Source: Tetracladium setigerum
Lineage: Eukaryota > Ascomycota > Leotiomycetes > Helotiales
Assembly (NCBI GenBank): GCA_031472005.1
Contig: PZJY01000002.1
Location: forward strand, 1,860,001 to 1,924,000
DNA: 64,000 nt
Direction of reading: 5' to 3'
Every line of letters begins with the position of its first letter. The stretch's first letter is position 1. The translations under genes were made by a program, and so were the position numbers. This document shows positions 10,484 to 23,128 of the stretch, piece after piece. Under the pieces are notes generated by a model. That model saw nothing but the letters and a program-made list of their open reading frames with translations, was not told where the DNA came from and made no database searches.

Positions 10484-11960
10484 CTACTCCGACATCATCA
10501 TAGTAGCACTTCCACCAATCACACCCATTAACACCAACGCGGTCAAGAATCCCGCGCCAACCTTATCGCTGGTTGAGATGGTGGTGTATACTTTATTAAC
10601 AGCTTCCTCCTCATCTCTGCTTGATCCGGTTCCTGCACTTGGATCTCCCACACTGGTACCAGTTCCGGCCTGCGCTGACACAAAACCAGGAGCTTTATCG
10701 ACGAGATTACTCTGGATGATCTCCAGTACCGCCATCTGTTCACCCACACCGAGACTGCCGTCGTTATCTGCTTGCGTCCATTTCAAGCCGCACTGTGTGC
10801 CTGTGTTGCCGGCAGTACAGCCCCGGACAGCTGCTGTGGCAGAGGTTCGAATCTCTCGCATGATGTTGTCGTGGGTGTAGGGGGCTAGGATGGCGGTTGC
10901 GGCGAGGGATCGAGTGAAGTAGGCCTTGAAAGAACGTTGATCCACGTTACACTTTCCAGATGGTTCACAGGGCTCGTACAAGACATCCTCGTTGAAGAAC
11001 TTCTTGGAGGCGCTAGTCATACCATCGACTCTTTGCTTCCAGACATCACTGCCATCGGTCTAGTAATATTAGTGATCCGAGCGCCATAAGTAGGCGGATA
11101 GAACTTACCAAATTGTACATGGCTGCGGCTCCCATAATGAACATTCCGTTGTTGTAGGTCCATTGATTGTGATCCTTCTCAGTGCAGTTATCTACACTCT
11201 GCGTACCATCAAAGATTTCGAAGGTTGGAGACATCAGTCCAATATCCATCATCCAGGTCCAGGTCTTGTCCGCCCAATCCGCGTAGGTCTGATTGCCAGT
11301 GTAAAGGGCCAATCTGGCGGCCAAGTTGAAAAAGCATCCGTTGGAAATGGCATTCTTGTATCCGTAACCGTTGTTGAAGGAGAAAATTTGCCATCTCAAG
11401 CCACCGTTGCATACATCTGTGCTCCACCGTTCTGCCTGGGAATTGAAAACTCCCTGGGCCAGCGCGAGCCATTGTGGTTGATCCGCGGGGGATTTTGAAA
11501 GTTGGTTTCCGCAGCCGTCATAGCCGCCAATCCCCAAAAGCCTTGATCATCGTTTCCGAGGGTTCTGGTCTGATTCTTGGGCATGAAATTAAACTTATCT
11601 CCCACCTGATGCAGCATTGCCTGCGTTACCACGTCGTTGTAGGTCGTATCGCCGGTGTAGTACCAGTAGTTGATCATCGAGCCGAACCTTGAAATCATTC
11701 GTTAGTTATCGTCTAGAACCATCAGATCCGTCAGAGACGTACATTGCGCCTGCTTCCCACCAGTAGTATGGATCTGGTAGATTGCCTGGCGTATCTCCTG
11801 TTCTGTTGCCGGTGTACCATGTCATCATATCGAACGCCGCTGTTGACGCCGCCCTCTTGATGGATGTGTCGCTCTCGAGATCTAGGGTGATGGCTGCATT
11901 GGCTTGACCAGCAAGCGCGCAGAGGGAAGCCGCGGAGGCGAGGTATGAGGAGAGCTTCAT
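10484..11960 (-). CDS. GH76 cell-wall alpha-1,6-mannanase (Dcw1/Dfg5 type), one-base frame break
   Basis: Three exons (11960-11743, 11687-11109, 11059-10484). After a signal peptide (about residues 1-22) the protein shows the GH76 core, including the catalytic Asp pair in GNDDQGFWG (about residues 119-120). A Ser/Gly-rich linker and a hydrophobic C-terminal segment fit GPI anchoring. Fungal Dcw1/Dfg5 proteins cleave the GPI glycan to transfer mannoproteins onto wall glucan. The frame breaks at a C5 run (G5 on the plus strand, 11487-11491): upstream reads NFQNPP and downstream reads ADQPQWLALAQ in another frame. One more C restores 457 residues. No intron can explain it because the conserved text is contiguous. 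A sequence error is more likely than a dead gene. Confidence 0.88.
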
Positions 11961-13932
11961 GGTGATTTAGGTGAAATATCGGTATGTGCAAGTCGTGATA
12001 AGTAGTACAGTCTCGTCGTCGTTGTGGTCGTCGTGCGAAGAAGAAGAGCGAAGACAAAACGTTTTGTCGTTTCAGTAGCAATAGAAACGATCAATTGCAA
12101 GTGAGCGGTGAGGCGACCGGTTTGGTGCCGTATTTGGGATTAAAAAGCGAACAGCTGTCGCGGGTGGTGAAGAGGTAGAGATCGTGATGTTTTAGTTCCT
12201 AATAATGAGCGTGGTGAGGTTGTCGTTTGACTTGCAAAAGAGGGATGCCCGGATGATGGATGGTGGTTGAGGGGACAGCCAGCGACGGGCGGATGATCTG
12301 GTCAGGGGAGATGATTAGCAACGGGGGGCGTTTGAGGTTCTTGCCGAGAGCGCTGCACAGCCCAGCGCTGCCAATCTTCCCTCGTACCCAATGATTATGG
12401 TTGTTGTTATGCACCTTTATGCACACTTATGCCACACTTATGCACGCATTCGTATCGTCTCAGGGGCAACACGAGTGTCTCGTATTGTGATTCGCCATCT
12501 GGTCAATAAATGGAGGAGAATATCGATGTGCATCTCACAGTCCAGATGTCAGGTCAAAGGTTTAGACTTCAGATGTAAACAAACACTATCTAGCGAGCTG
12601 CTTCTATCTTCTATCTTCTCGCCAAACAACAAGAGATAGTGATAGTGGCTGGCTTACTCGCTCTTCCAAACGTCATTCTTCGTATCTATTTATTTACACT
12701 TTTTGCCAACTCAGACCAAAGTCCACCATCTTTGACTTTGTTCCCTTGGTTTTTGGCGGCGTCTCTTGGCTACGCGCGTCTGATAAAATTAAGTTACATT
12801 TGACAGCTTTCACGTGTTGACTGATCCCCTGAATATCTATCACTGGCGAGCGGGAACTAGTATCAGACTTTGATATTGACTTTTTGCTTATTAAACCAAA
12901 AGCTACGTCAATGATCGAACCTTCATCTGTCTCTCTGTATTTCTATTTCGTGGGCAAATAATGTCTACATCTCCCCAGATATTATTTGCCAGTGCTCCCA
13001 AACGACCACGGCGGTTGGGAATGGGGAACCAACGGCATTCGCTTTGTGGGGATGGCCAAGCGTGCCCAGGACGATCCCTTTGATCAAATAATACCGCGGA
13101 CTGCGAAAAGTCCGCTTTCTCAACCTCAACTCCGTTTGACAAGATTCTTGGGATCCTGCGAACTTCAAGTATTTCACAGGAAGCCAAGCATTACATACAA
13201 TATGCGTGAGTTATTTTTCATCCATTTCTCGTCCCAATTTTCATTGGAATGAGGGCAACTTCTTTGCCTCCACAAGCCTGTTTATCGGTATCCAATGCCG
13301 CCTATCCAACGCCTCAATCTGCAAAACGACACATCACATACAACAGCATCCTCGTTCCCAAAAAGTAAACCATGTAACATTCTTTCTAATCCTAACGTCT
13401 AGTAGGTAACCCTTCTTACATCTTTGCTATTTTCGTCAAAAGCAACACCTTCCCAGGACTCCATAATCCCCACGAATGACTTCCCACACAACCAACAAGT
13501 GCACCAGTCCATTCAACAAGCAAGTAGATGTTCCCACCAACAGCCATGAGATGACAGACTACAGTACAAGTAGTCTCCTCTTCTGGAGGATCCCCAGTGA
13601 GCCATCTCATATCCCATCCATAAAAGCCATTCCAAACGCCCACGTACCGAAACCAACCTACCTATCCTTTCCCTCCAGAATTGTGTTAAATAGGTACATG
13701 GCTGTAGTAGTGCAGAAAGGACAAGAAAAGAGAAGAGAAGCATCGTTCTGTCCTACAGCCACCCTACCACCCGTTCGTTTGCCGTATGTACCGTACTGTG
13801 TTGCGTGTATGTCGGTGACAAGAGGAATATGTTCTTTCACCAACCCCATCCTCAAAGCTCCCCCTTTTCCAATCACAAAATCCACCATAAGAGACTGGAT
13901 CCCTTTCTTCCAATCACTCACTCACTCACTCA
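11961..13932. other. Intergenic region
   Basis: Nearly 2 kb between the GH76 start and the permease stop. It contains the TTATGCAC tandem repeat at 12407-12455. No coding frame can be supported. A long plus-strand frame starting at 13476 runs into the antisense of the permease gene and is treated as a shadow. Confidence 0.5.
12407..12455. repeat. Four tandem TTATGCAC-type units
   Basis: Four units of 10-11 bp, each beginning TTATGCAC or TTATGCCAC, lie head to tail. They sit about 450 bp upstream of the GH76 start codon. They could be a regulatory array or a simple minisatellite. Confidence 0.55.
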
Positions 13933-15403
13933 TCATAAGATCTCTCCCTGAGCTCTCCTCGCCATCTTCGCCCCATCCGACCCCTTCTTCTCAAACCGCT
14001 TGTACGCATCTCTCCAACTTTCAACATGCATCCCACGCTTCGCAATCTCCTTGGAAACATCCAACGACTCAAACTGACTCACAGGATTCTTCTGCACCCA
14101 ATTCGCACCGGGACCGAAATCCGGCCTTCCCCCAGCGAACCAAAGATATCGCCAACATAGTTCTTGGCGGGGATGCCAGCTTCGAATCGCGTCTTCCACT
14201 CTCTCAAGATACCACGAATAACTGGCGTACCGGCCAGATAGAGATTGGCGATGGAAGAGATAAAGGAGCCTTGATCCGTGTAGAAGAGATTTTGTAGAGC
14301 TGTGATTCCGGGGTATGGACGGTCGAAGTTGGCGGCGGATCGCATGATGATGATGCGTGAGAAATCCATCTTTTTCGCGTGGGCGAATCTGAGGAATGCT
14401 TCGAGAGTAGCATTATCTTCTTGTGCTGTCATGCAGTAGGTTCCTGATCCATTGGTAAGCAGACGTGTAGTTCGTTCGAATGCTTCTCCGAGAAGGGTGC
14501 CCGAGAAGAAGACATCAGATGTAGCGACGTCTCCTTTGATTACTCTTGGTTCTCGCGTGGCGGCTTCGTAGATGCTTCGGCCTTGTGTTTTATAGCGAGT
14601 GCGGTATTCTTTGGAGATTGATGTGTCTACGAGGCGAGCGGTGCTGGCAAAACCATGGGCAATGTCACGGAGAGCTTCGTTGAGTTCGAATACTTCCGTG
14701 CCGTAGATAGCTTTGGGGTACTCATCTGGACTCAGGGCTCCTTGGGGACATAACCCGTGCTGAAATTGGAGGGGATTTCTCGACTATCAAACTCGTATTG
14801 AAGAGCGACTTGGGTTGCGTATTTTGCGAACGCAACGTCTGCGATGGTCCCGGCTCGAGGACTGACTCCTGCGATACCGGCAATGAGGAAATAGGTCTTG
14901 CGGAGATCAAATTTGGGTGAGAGCATCAGGGCTGTAATTGTTGTTGCTGCGTTGATTTCAGATTCGCCTGTCGTGATTTGGCACACTGCACAGCTTGGAA
15001 GACAATGTGCTCCTGGATAGATGAGGGAGCTTCCTGGTACTGAAATGTTGTGTGCCAAGAGGTTGCCGATGCTGCCAGCTTCGAAGGCATTGCCATACCA
15101 GATGTCACCCTCGGGTCTGAACTGGAAGGAGATTAGATTGATGAAACGGTATTTTCAGAAGGATATGCTACTTACCATAGAGATGATGAAGACTTTGGGG
15201 ACAATCTTTCCGTCGACATCGCAGGTGTTTTCGAGAGCTAGAGTTGACACGCCAGCAGCGTTGCCAGCAGCATTTGCACCGGGAGAGATGGAGGCGGCGC
15301 TTGCTCTAGGTTGTAAAGCAGCAGCGAAGGAAAACGGGGTGAGAAGAAAACTGATGACCATACCAAGTGCTAAGGGCCAATTCATCTTGGAAGGGAAATA
15401 CAT
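13933..15403 (-). CDS. Purine nucleoside permease (NUP family), two one-base frame breaks
   Basis: Exon 1 (15403-15176) encodes an N-terminal hydrophobic signal sequence. Exon 2 (15121-13933) carries the NUP-family body with FRPEGDIWYGNAF, TTGESEINAATT and NYVGDIFGSLG blocks. The family was defined by Candida NUP, a nucleoside transporter; many filamentous-fungal members have a cleavable signal and are probably secreted or surface nucleoside-handling proteins. Two breaks interrupt exon 2. At G4 14744-14747 the reading changes from GYVPKEP-stop to GALSPDEYPKAIYG. At C5 14129-14133 it changes from SLGEGRI to GGRPDFGPGANW. Each is repaired by one extra base in the run, giving about 472 residues. 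Sequence error is favoured. The ATG at the seventh residue is an alternative start. Confidence 0.85.
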
Positions 15404-17726
15404 TTTGTATCTCGCACAAATACAAGATGGAAAGAAACGACCAGGAGGGATTGGAGAAGAGTTGCAATTGAGTCGGTATCTTTGTAAGAAGGTAGGGAGT
15501 ACCTGATATCGTTAAGCAAGTGGCGAATTGTTTCGTCGAGGTGGTGCTGATGAGTAAGGGAAGGAGGAGGAAAGCCTTTAAAGAACCGACCGCCTCTTAA
15601 GTATGCCCGACGGACCAACTCGATAAACATTCATCAGAAACAGTGAATTGTTGACGGTGGATGCTGAAAGAAGCGAGCTTGTGTACCGTTGTTAGGCTGA
15701 TCCCAAAGTGAGCAGGAATCGCGCTAATCCGAGTCTTCTGCAACACAGAATCTTTGGACTTTGTTCTGAATCGTGTTCCAAATAGCTTACTCTTGATCTG
15801 ACTGGAAGAACTTAGGCGAGAAAGTCTTGGTCGTCGAGATGTTGTTGATGCTCGTTTATTTTGGATTTTGAAGCTGAGGGGACTGAATTGTAGTAGGCGG
15901 CTGACACCGTGTTACCAAAGTGAGTTGCGAGTTGTTAATGCTGTCCGGCGAGTTGCAGGTGAGGAGGAGGATGCGATCAATAATTTGGTGAATTGGTCAA
16001 AGTCCTGTCAATAGATCTGCAATTCTTCTGAATTCATTCACCAATCTAGCAACAGATTGAATGAGGAGATAGGTACATTGAAAGGCAAGCTGAAATGTCG
16101 GAAGTGACAAGGGACCTAGCCTATCGCCGATATCAAATTGAGAGTTTCCATCTCCTTCTTCTTTCAAAGGAGGAAACTATATTATTCATAGCGTAGCAAA
16201 TTAGACCAGCATGTTGCGATGTTGGAATTCTGTGCATATCTTGTATACTACATAGCCCACACATGTGTACGTCCAATTTATGTTCATGTCTTCCCTAATA
16301 CACACCAAAAACTCTAAAAGTTGCAAAATCCTTGTGAGCAACTCCTTTGATGATTGACATAGAGCTGAGATCAACCTCTTTCAGGCGCGTACATAGCAGA
16401 ATGAGCGAGGCAGTAGAAGTACAAGAACAGCCTATCGATCGAACTTTCTACCATGGCTTGGCTTCAGCAACATGGACACAAGGAGCTCAATTCGGCGAAG
16501 TGACAAACCGCAAACTGGAAGATTGTATGCACATTCCCATATGCTTGTCACCCAAGGCCACACTCTGCTTCAATCTGGGACACTTCGAATCACTGGGTTC
16601 AAGATTAACGCGCGACTGCCGCTCTCCAGCAACATACAACATAGAATCCCCACAAAGTTGCAGCCCTTTTCCGGACTGGAGGGTAATAAAATCATTTTAA
16701 ATCATATCCAGAATGTGCAAGATCGCGCGACATCCAGGAATAAATCCCACGACCTTGATATTCCGAATTCCCGATCACGCACGATATCGGAGCATTCCAC
16801 AACACGACTATCAATAGATACCCAGCCCCATGTTGGCGTTACCACGATACTGCCACTCGTTAGCACAAGATCCCGCACAAATACCCAAGATCTTCGTTTT
16901 CCCACGGAACTCTCATCCCATCTCGACTTTCTGACGACTCTGTCTCACCGTGCGAAGGAACATTGGACTTTTTGTGGAACCAACCAACCCGACACGGCGG
17001 TAAAACAGAAAAATTTATGGTCAACGGCGACTTGCAGGAGATTTATTTGTGCGACGTACTGGGACTTTTCGGATGCTGGCTCTTCCTTAGGGGATTTTCG
17101 TGGGATCTTGGAAGCTAATACCATACCACGGTACTGTTAGGGCATGAAGGTTGAAGCATATTTCGTGCAGAGTAGCAGATAGCTGACTGCTTGGTGCAAT
17201 AGCATACACAAAAAAAAATCTTCTTCTTGAATCTCGATTTCAGAGCAGAATTCCGAGAGCTTTTTAACCTGATGGTGTGAACCAAGATTTGCATCAAAAC
17301 ACAGCTAGCTGCTGCATCACTCATCAGTCGCGTCCAACTTTTAACATATTTATCTTCAAATTCTTTCTGGGGTTGTTCCGCGTTTGCGCACTTGTATGCC
17401 CTTCGTTTTCAATATATTTCCTTGAACAGACATTGGCAATGACTGCAAATACTCACGTCGTTAACATCATCGTCTCCTTCGGTATCTATTCATTTTCTTC
17501 GCGAAATTTGTCGACTACTTTGAAATATGCGTAAAACTGTTAGTAAAACATAGGCTTTGATTCAGTAGTTTCATTTGGCAATCTATTATAATAGAGGGAG
17601 GGAAAATCCTTGGATCTCTAGAGTGCTAACGAATTTATCCCTGGTCTCCTTCATCGAGGTATACCTTCATAATCCCAATAGTATTGATCGTCATCACTCC
17701 TGCGTTCTTCAGTCTTTTCGGTCGTT
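15404..17726. other. Intergenic region between permease and NLR gene
   Basis: About 2.3 kb. The longest frame is 222 codons at 16472-17140 (plus); it has no recognisable domain, signal peptide or conserved neighbour and is not called. The segment next to 17727 is probably the 3' untranslated region of the NLR gene. No RNA gene or intact transposon is seen. Confidence 0.45.
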
Positions 17727-20700
17727 TTATTTGCTGTCTTGATCATTATTGTCGTCGTCGTTTTGGGTTCCTTCAACAAATTCTTCGCTGTCTTGATCAC
17801 CTAGGAGCGGTTCGGCTCCGTGGCCGAAAAAGCGTTGCACAATGTCTTCAGGGCCTTCAGGAGCAGCTTGGAGAGCATTGCCATGTTCTTCGGCTTCCTC
17901 ATCATTTCCTTCGCTGTCTTCGACGTCTTCATCGATGTCTTCATCGCTTTCTTCGCTTTCTTCGCTTTCTGAACTACTAAGGACCGGTTCAGCGCCGTGG
18001 TCGAGGAGGAGCTGTTTGATTTCCTGGTGGCAACCTCTGGAGGCAGCTTTGAGGGCCGTACCGTACCATCGACCCCCAGCGTTAACATCGGCACCGCGGT
18101 CGAGAAGAAGTTGCACAGTATCTTGGTGACCTTTAAAAGAAGCAGCTCGGAGAGCGTTTCCGTAAGTTCCATCCTGAGCATCAATATCGGCTCCGCGGTC
18201 GAGGAGGAGCTGTACAATATCTTGATGACCTTTAGAAGAAGCAGCTGGGAGAGCGTTGCCGTAAAATCCACCCTGAGCATCAATATCGGCTCCGCGGTCG
18301 AGGAGGAGCTGCACAATATCTCGATAACCTTTAAAAGAAGCAGCTCGGAGAGCGTTGCCGTAAGCTCCACCCTGAGTATTAATATCGGCTCCGCGGTCGA
18401 GGAGAAGCTGTACAATATCTTGATGACCTTTAGAAGAAGCAGCTTGGAGAGCGTTGCCGTAAGATCCACCCTGAGCATTAATATCAGCTCCATAATTAAG
18501 AAGAAGCTGTACAATATCTTGATGGCCTCTAGCAGAAGCAGCTTGGAGAGCGTTGCCGTAAGATCCACCCTGAGCATTAATATCAGCTCCATAATTAAGA
18601 AGAAGCTGTACAATATCTTGATGGCCTCTAGCAGAAGCAGTTTGGAGAGCGTGCTCGCTATATATTCCACCCTGAGCGTTGACGTTGGCTCTGTGGTCCA
18701 GAAGGAGTTGTAGAATTGATATATGGCTATGTTTAGCGGCAGCGTATAGTGCTCTGTCTCCACCACTACTTGATTTTTCAAGATCATGGTGGACTGTAAG
18801 CAAACCCCTTACAACACTCAATAGTCCTACGCTTGACGCGATATCGAGCAAATTCGTCGATTGCTCAAACGTCCAGATCGGATCAGAATCGAGGATCTCG
18901 GAGAATGTGATCCACCGTCTCAGCATAGTCGGGTAGTACTCTGAATAACGCAAAAGATAGTCCGGCGCCACCCCTCGATCTTCAGCTATTTTGGCGTGTG
19001 TAAACCAGAATCTTGTAGCGTAATCCACAAAAGGAAGCCGAGCCGTAAGAAGCTCGGCTTCATCTTCATCCACGTCATCCAAATCTGCCTTCCTCATATA
19101 GTTTGCACAAATAAGAGACAACTGATGGTGGCCTTGTCCGATTTGATCTCCAGAGCTCTTTTTTTCGAGGACTTCAAATCCACCTTGCAGAAGGAATTCT
19201 TTGACGGATGGATGTACAAATTGAGCGGTCTCAACCATCTTGTCGTCCTTGTCCAACTTGAGTTCTATAAGACCTTGAGAAAAGAAACCAATTATCTGCG
19301 GCATCTCGTCGTCGGATAGAAGAAGTGGCTCTACAGGAGGAGATTCTGAGCTGAGTAGCTCCCCTGCTGGTATAGCCATGGCGCAGCGAATCTCGATCAA
19401 GGTTAAAGGTCGCTCGGCGAAGCATACCCATCGCAGGAGAAGCAAACATGGCTTTTGATGTGCAACGGGCCTCAAGATATTCTTGTAGACTTTGCCCAAT
19501 CTTCGAGGAACCTCATCTAATTGTTGTTCGATCTCCTCTCTCGAGAACCCCGCATTGTGAGACTGAATAATCCGATCAACCATAAGTGTAACCCATAAAA
19601 ATGACCCTTGTGCTTTGTCAAGAATTGTGTTTTGCGACTTCCGAAGATATTCTAGATCGACATTTGGTCTGTCAAGACATTTCCGAAACTCGTTCTCAAT
19701 AAAGGCCGTGATGTCTTCTGTGTTCTCGTCCTCAACACAAATCCCCAAACTATTGCCTATCGCAGGATAATGGCGGCACGAGATACAAATTCTCACACCA
19801 GTGAGTCCCACTACTGAAAGGCGGTTTTTCAGGACATGAAAATAATCGGCCAGCTCAGTGGTTCCAGAAGACCCAGGCTCATCAGTCTCATCAGCCTCAT
19901 CCAAAGCGTCTACAAAGATCGTTATTTTTCTTATCTCAGCAGCGCAAGCAATTGCATCTGTGAAAAGGGATTTTAATTCTCTGAAATTCCATTCTTCGCT
20001 CGAGCCAGCTTCTCCAGAACTTTTCTTGTCTTTAAAAGCAGCCAGAATGGGGGGTCGTACCGAAGGCACCTTGTGGTATATTTGATGTAAGAAAGTCCGA
20101 AACATGCCGATTGAAGTTCTCTGTGATTTAGTTCCTCGCCCATGGAAGAAAAATTCGAGTGTCAAACTACTGCTTGAGGGAGGACCCTTTTCTAATTCAT
20201 GAGATATGAATCTCATTAGAGTCGATTTTCCTGAGCGAGGCTTCCCCTTTATCCACAGTATACCGCGTTTGTCATTTCGCCATTCTGTGTAGCACTTGTG
20301 TTGTAATATCCATTCACATGTATGAGGATAAGGCTCGTCTACTTGTTCTCTGCGGTCATACATCTCTGAAAAAGCGAGTGATTGGAGGCAGACTGGGCAG
20401 GTTTAGTAAGGTGATTTCCCAAAGGCGGATGGCGGAAGGCATACCATAGTTTTCAGAGGTCACTGATAAGTCTTCCGACGTTGTTGCTTTCTCTTCCGAC
20501 AAGTTGGCAGCAAAGGCTTGATCATTCAGAGAATGAGTTGACAATCCACGAACAGATTGAGGTCGAGAATTCAAAAGGCGTTTCACAGTTGTCCTCAGAT
20601 TCCCTGTAAATTTCAACTTGACAACAAGACTTGCACCCACAGCATCCTCAGAATCGCTATTGAGATTGAGTTCAAGCGAAGGTACTGCTTTCTCCTCTGG

Positions 20701-22823
20701 TGGCAATGCCTCGTTGTTCCCTGTTTTAAAATGAATAAGAATCAGATATATATCCGGCAATGCAGGATTTTAAGAATATTGGTGTGAAAAGAACAACCAG
20801 GAACTTACGTCCATCAAGCCCCTCTTTCTCGGTCGAATCGTATGCCACTTCAGGCTGTTTATTCTTAGCTGCCATAAAGGCCGCCAGCGTCTGGTCATAC
20901 TCTGCATAGCTGTGACCTGGTATACGACTCCAATCTGGGTCTGCTGATTCAGGGGGTTCTGGGAATCATGTTGGCATGTACTACTGGTACCATCAGTCAA
21001 CATTTCAACACAGAAAACTCTCACTCCACCACCCTCCAGGGGTATGCTTTCGGGAATCTCGCCAAATGAATCGATAACAGACGAACGACGGGAGACATTC
21101 GAATCAATGCCTTCTATTTGTCCATCCGCGACTCGACTCTCTTCTGAACTTGCAACATCGAGCTCCAGATAGTTAAGGGAGTAGAAGGCAAGAGCTTTCA
21201 AATGTTGTGCGATGTGTTTGAAAAGCAGGTCGTACGGTTTCTCGGACATGCGTAAAGCTACTTCTTCTGGCAGGGAATCGCATAAAGGACAAGTAAAAGT
21301 GTCTCGAGTGGGTTTCATTTTTTTCCGTCTAGTTCGAGCAAGAATTTGTGGCCGAGTGAGGGTATGCTTGGTGGACAGGTGGTCTAGGAAGCCCTCTTTT
21401 CGATCAAATTCTTCGCGTGAATGGGCCAAATCGCAATACCACATTGTTGTATGCACAATCTGCGGCCAATCCAAAGTATGCATCCTTTGCATGTGCTCCT
21501 TCCAGTCTTGATGGTGGATAAAAAACCGAATGGGTTCCTTGCATTCTTCCGATAAACAGACGTAGGGTTCGATGTCGCGGTCCACATGATCTCTACAAGA
21601 ATAATAAGTTTCTCATCCCATCTTAATTGTTGGTAGTAGGTAACCCACTGCCATTTCTTCAATGTAAGAGTTGCAGAATCAAGTGGTTCGGAACATAATG
21701 GGCAAACAACTCCAGAGGAGCTGCCATTGGCCCGAGGCATCCCTGGATAATCAAACCTATGATCTTGAGATTCCTGGATAGAGGAGCCCTTGCTGATAAG
21801 AGAATAGGAAGGTTTTACAACGCGCAAACGAGTATGAAGGTCCTGTTTGTCCAACAAAGAGGCATTGGTTTCTGACATTAAAATATGCCGAACTGGAGTT
21901 CGTTCAGGAATGTCGATCGATTTTGGGGCTTCTGGCTGCGCATTGTCAACAATTTCTCCGACCTTCGATTGAATCACCGCCGCCTTCTCCGTTCTTTTTT
22001 GGGCAGTCTTCATGTTATGTCGCTGCTGGTAATACATCGATCGTCCCCTGAGCAGGATGGATGTACCAAGTTGATCTACCTGTAGTATCGATAATGCTGG
22101 AGTCAGTCATATTCCACACAATCTCCTGGTTTTGAAGTGAACAGAATTCATCAATATAACCGAAATAAATTTGCCTATTCAGGGGCTATTAAGAGACATT
22201 CGAAGACGTACAAGACCCTCGTTGGCATGTTTAAATCGGCGCCGAATCAGATCCAAATAAATTCGCCTTTCGTCGGGTTCAGGAGCACCAAGGTCTAATG
22301 TTTGCTTATGGCTCTTTACTGCGGATCGCCTGATGGAAATCGCTAGCGAGTGAAGTCTTCCAAGAGCGGTCTCGACAGCGTTTAGACCTGGCAGCATCGA
22401 TGCATCCTCAGAACTCATATGTTTGTAGTCTTCCCTTTTTGCATTGCTTGACTCCAATACTAAGATATTGTCAGTACTCCCGACTTAAAATACATCTGCC
22501 AGAACACAAAATAAGGTAGAAATATTGGCTGGGGCAAAAAGTAGAAAGTAATGCAAAGTACCATGTCTCATGTTCGCTTGAATCATGACTAGCAAGTCGA
22601 CTACCATGTCCCTGATGTCCTCATGTGCAACCAAACGAGCGTCGAGAGATGCTTTTGGAGCGGCGAAAGCTCCAGCATAGGCTGCCCATAGGTTGAATCT
22701 ACCTCTGAGCTCGGTCGCAAAGTCATCGTTGGATTCGGAAGAATTCACACACTGCTCAAAAAGACGGGAGCAAATGAGAGCGGCATCGTATATTTTCTGT
22801 GTACCGCCATCTTCTGGGTCCAT
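17727..22823 (-). CDS. NLR-type receptor: helical/C2H2 zinc-finger N-terminus, NACHT, ankyrin repeats
   Basis: Seven exons (22823-22562, 22459-22212, 22079-21649, 21592 to about 21033, 20958-20809, 20720-20445, 20365-17727) join in frame to about 1,521 residues. Residues 1-200 match the helical region that precedes acuF-like fungal zinc fingers. Zinc-binding motifs follow (CPLC, PYVCLSEEC...HMQRMH, FTCPLC...HIAQH). A linker leads to a NACHT NTPase with Walker A GKPRSGKST (about 683-691) and Walker B ITIFVDALDEAD (about 790-801). C-terminal ankyrin repeats of 33 residues span about 1170-1430, then an acidic tail. Fungal NLRs of this plan sense non-self and trigger cell death. No stop or frameshift is present. 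The exon 4/5 donor (GTGGTG or GTGGAG) is uncertain. The gene is divergent from a protease linked to a gasdermin-like gene. Confidence 0.85.
17990..18780 (-). repeat. Ankyrin-coding 99-bp tandem repeats
   Basis: About eight 99-bp units each encode a 33-residue ankyrin repeat (NALQAASxxGHQDIVQLLL...). Positions 18442-18540 and 18541-18639 are identical over all 99 bases, including silent sites. Neighbouring units differ at few positions. Recent duplication or gene conversion is implied. Confidence 0.9.
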
Positions 22824-23128
22824 GGTGATTGTATCAGAGCTCTACATACGTCGAAAAATCGTGGATGATGACCAGATTGTGTGGTGTCGGCTCCAAGACG
22901 TGAGCATTGATATCAAGTTGGGTTGAGGTTGACATCGAGGGTATTGTGGGCGTGGGGAGGTTAATCTAGATTGATGTGTTACAGAGCAGTATTCCACATG
23001 CCCCAACACAACATCCCTGCGCTTAGGTGAGAACGAGGTGATCAAAATTACTCCTGAACTCCTCTATACCGTTTTGCATCAAGTTGTGAACCCTTCTTCG
23101 ACGGCTTCAGGTCGCAGAAAAAAGAAGG
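22824..23128. promoter_or_regulatory. Shared divergent promoter region of the NLR and protease genes
   Basis: Only about 305 bp separate the two start codons. The genes are read away from each other, so they may share regulatory sequence. No TATA box or named factor site is identified. The protease start could lie further 5' if an exon was missed. Confidence 0.5.

Noticed and set aside
13476..14297. 273-codon plus-strand frame
   Set aside because: Its second half is antisense to the conserved nucleoside permease gene and its first half has no domain.
17997..18713. Long plus-strand frames opposite the ankyrin repeats
   Set aside because: They are antisense copies of the 99-bp repeat, open only because the repeat length is a multiple of three.
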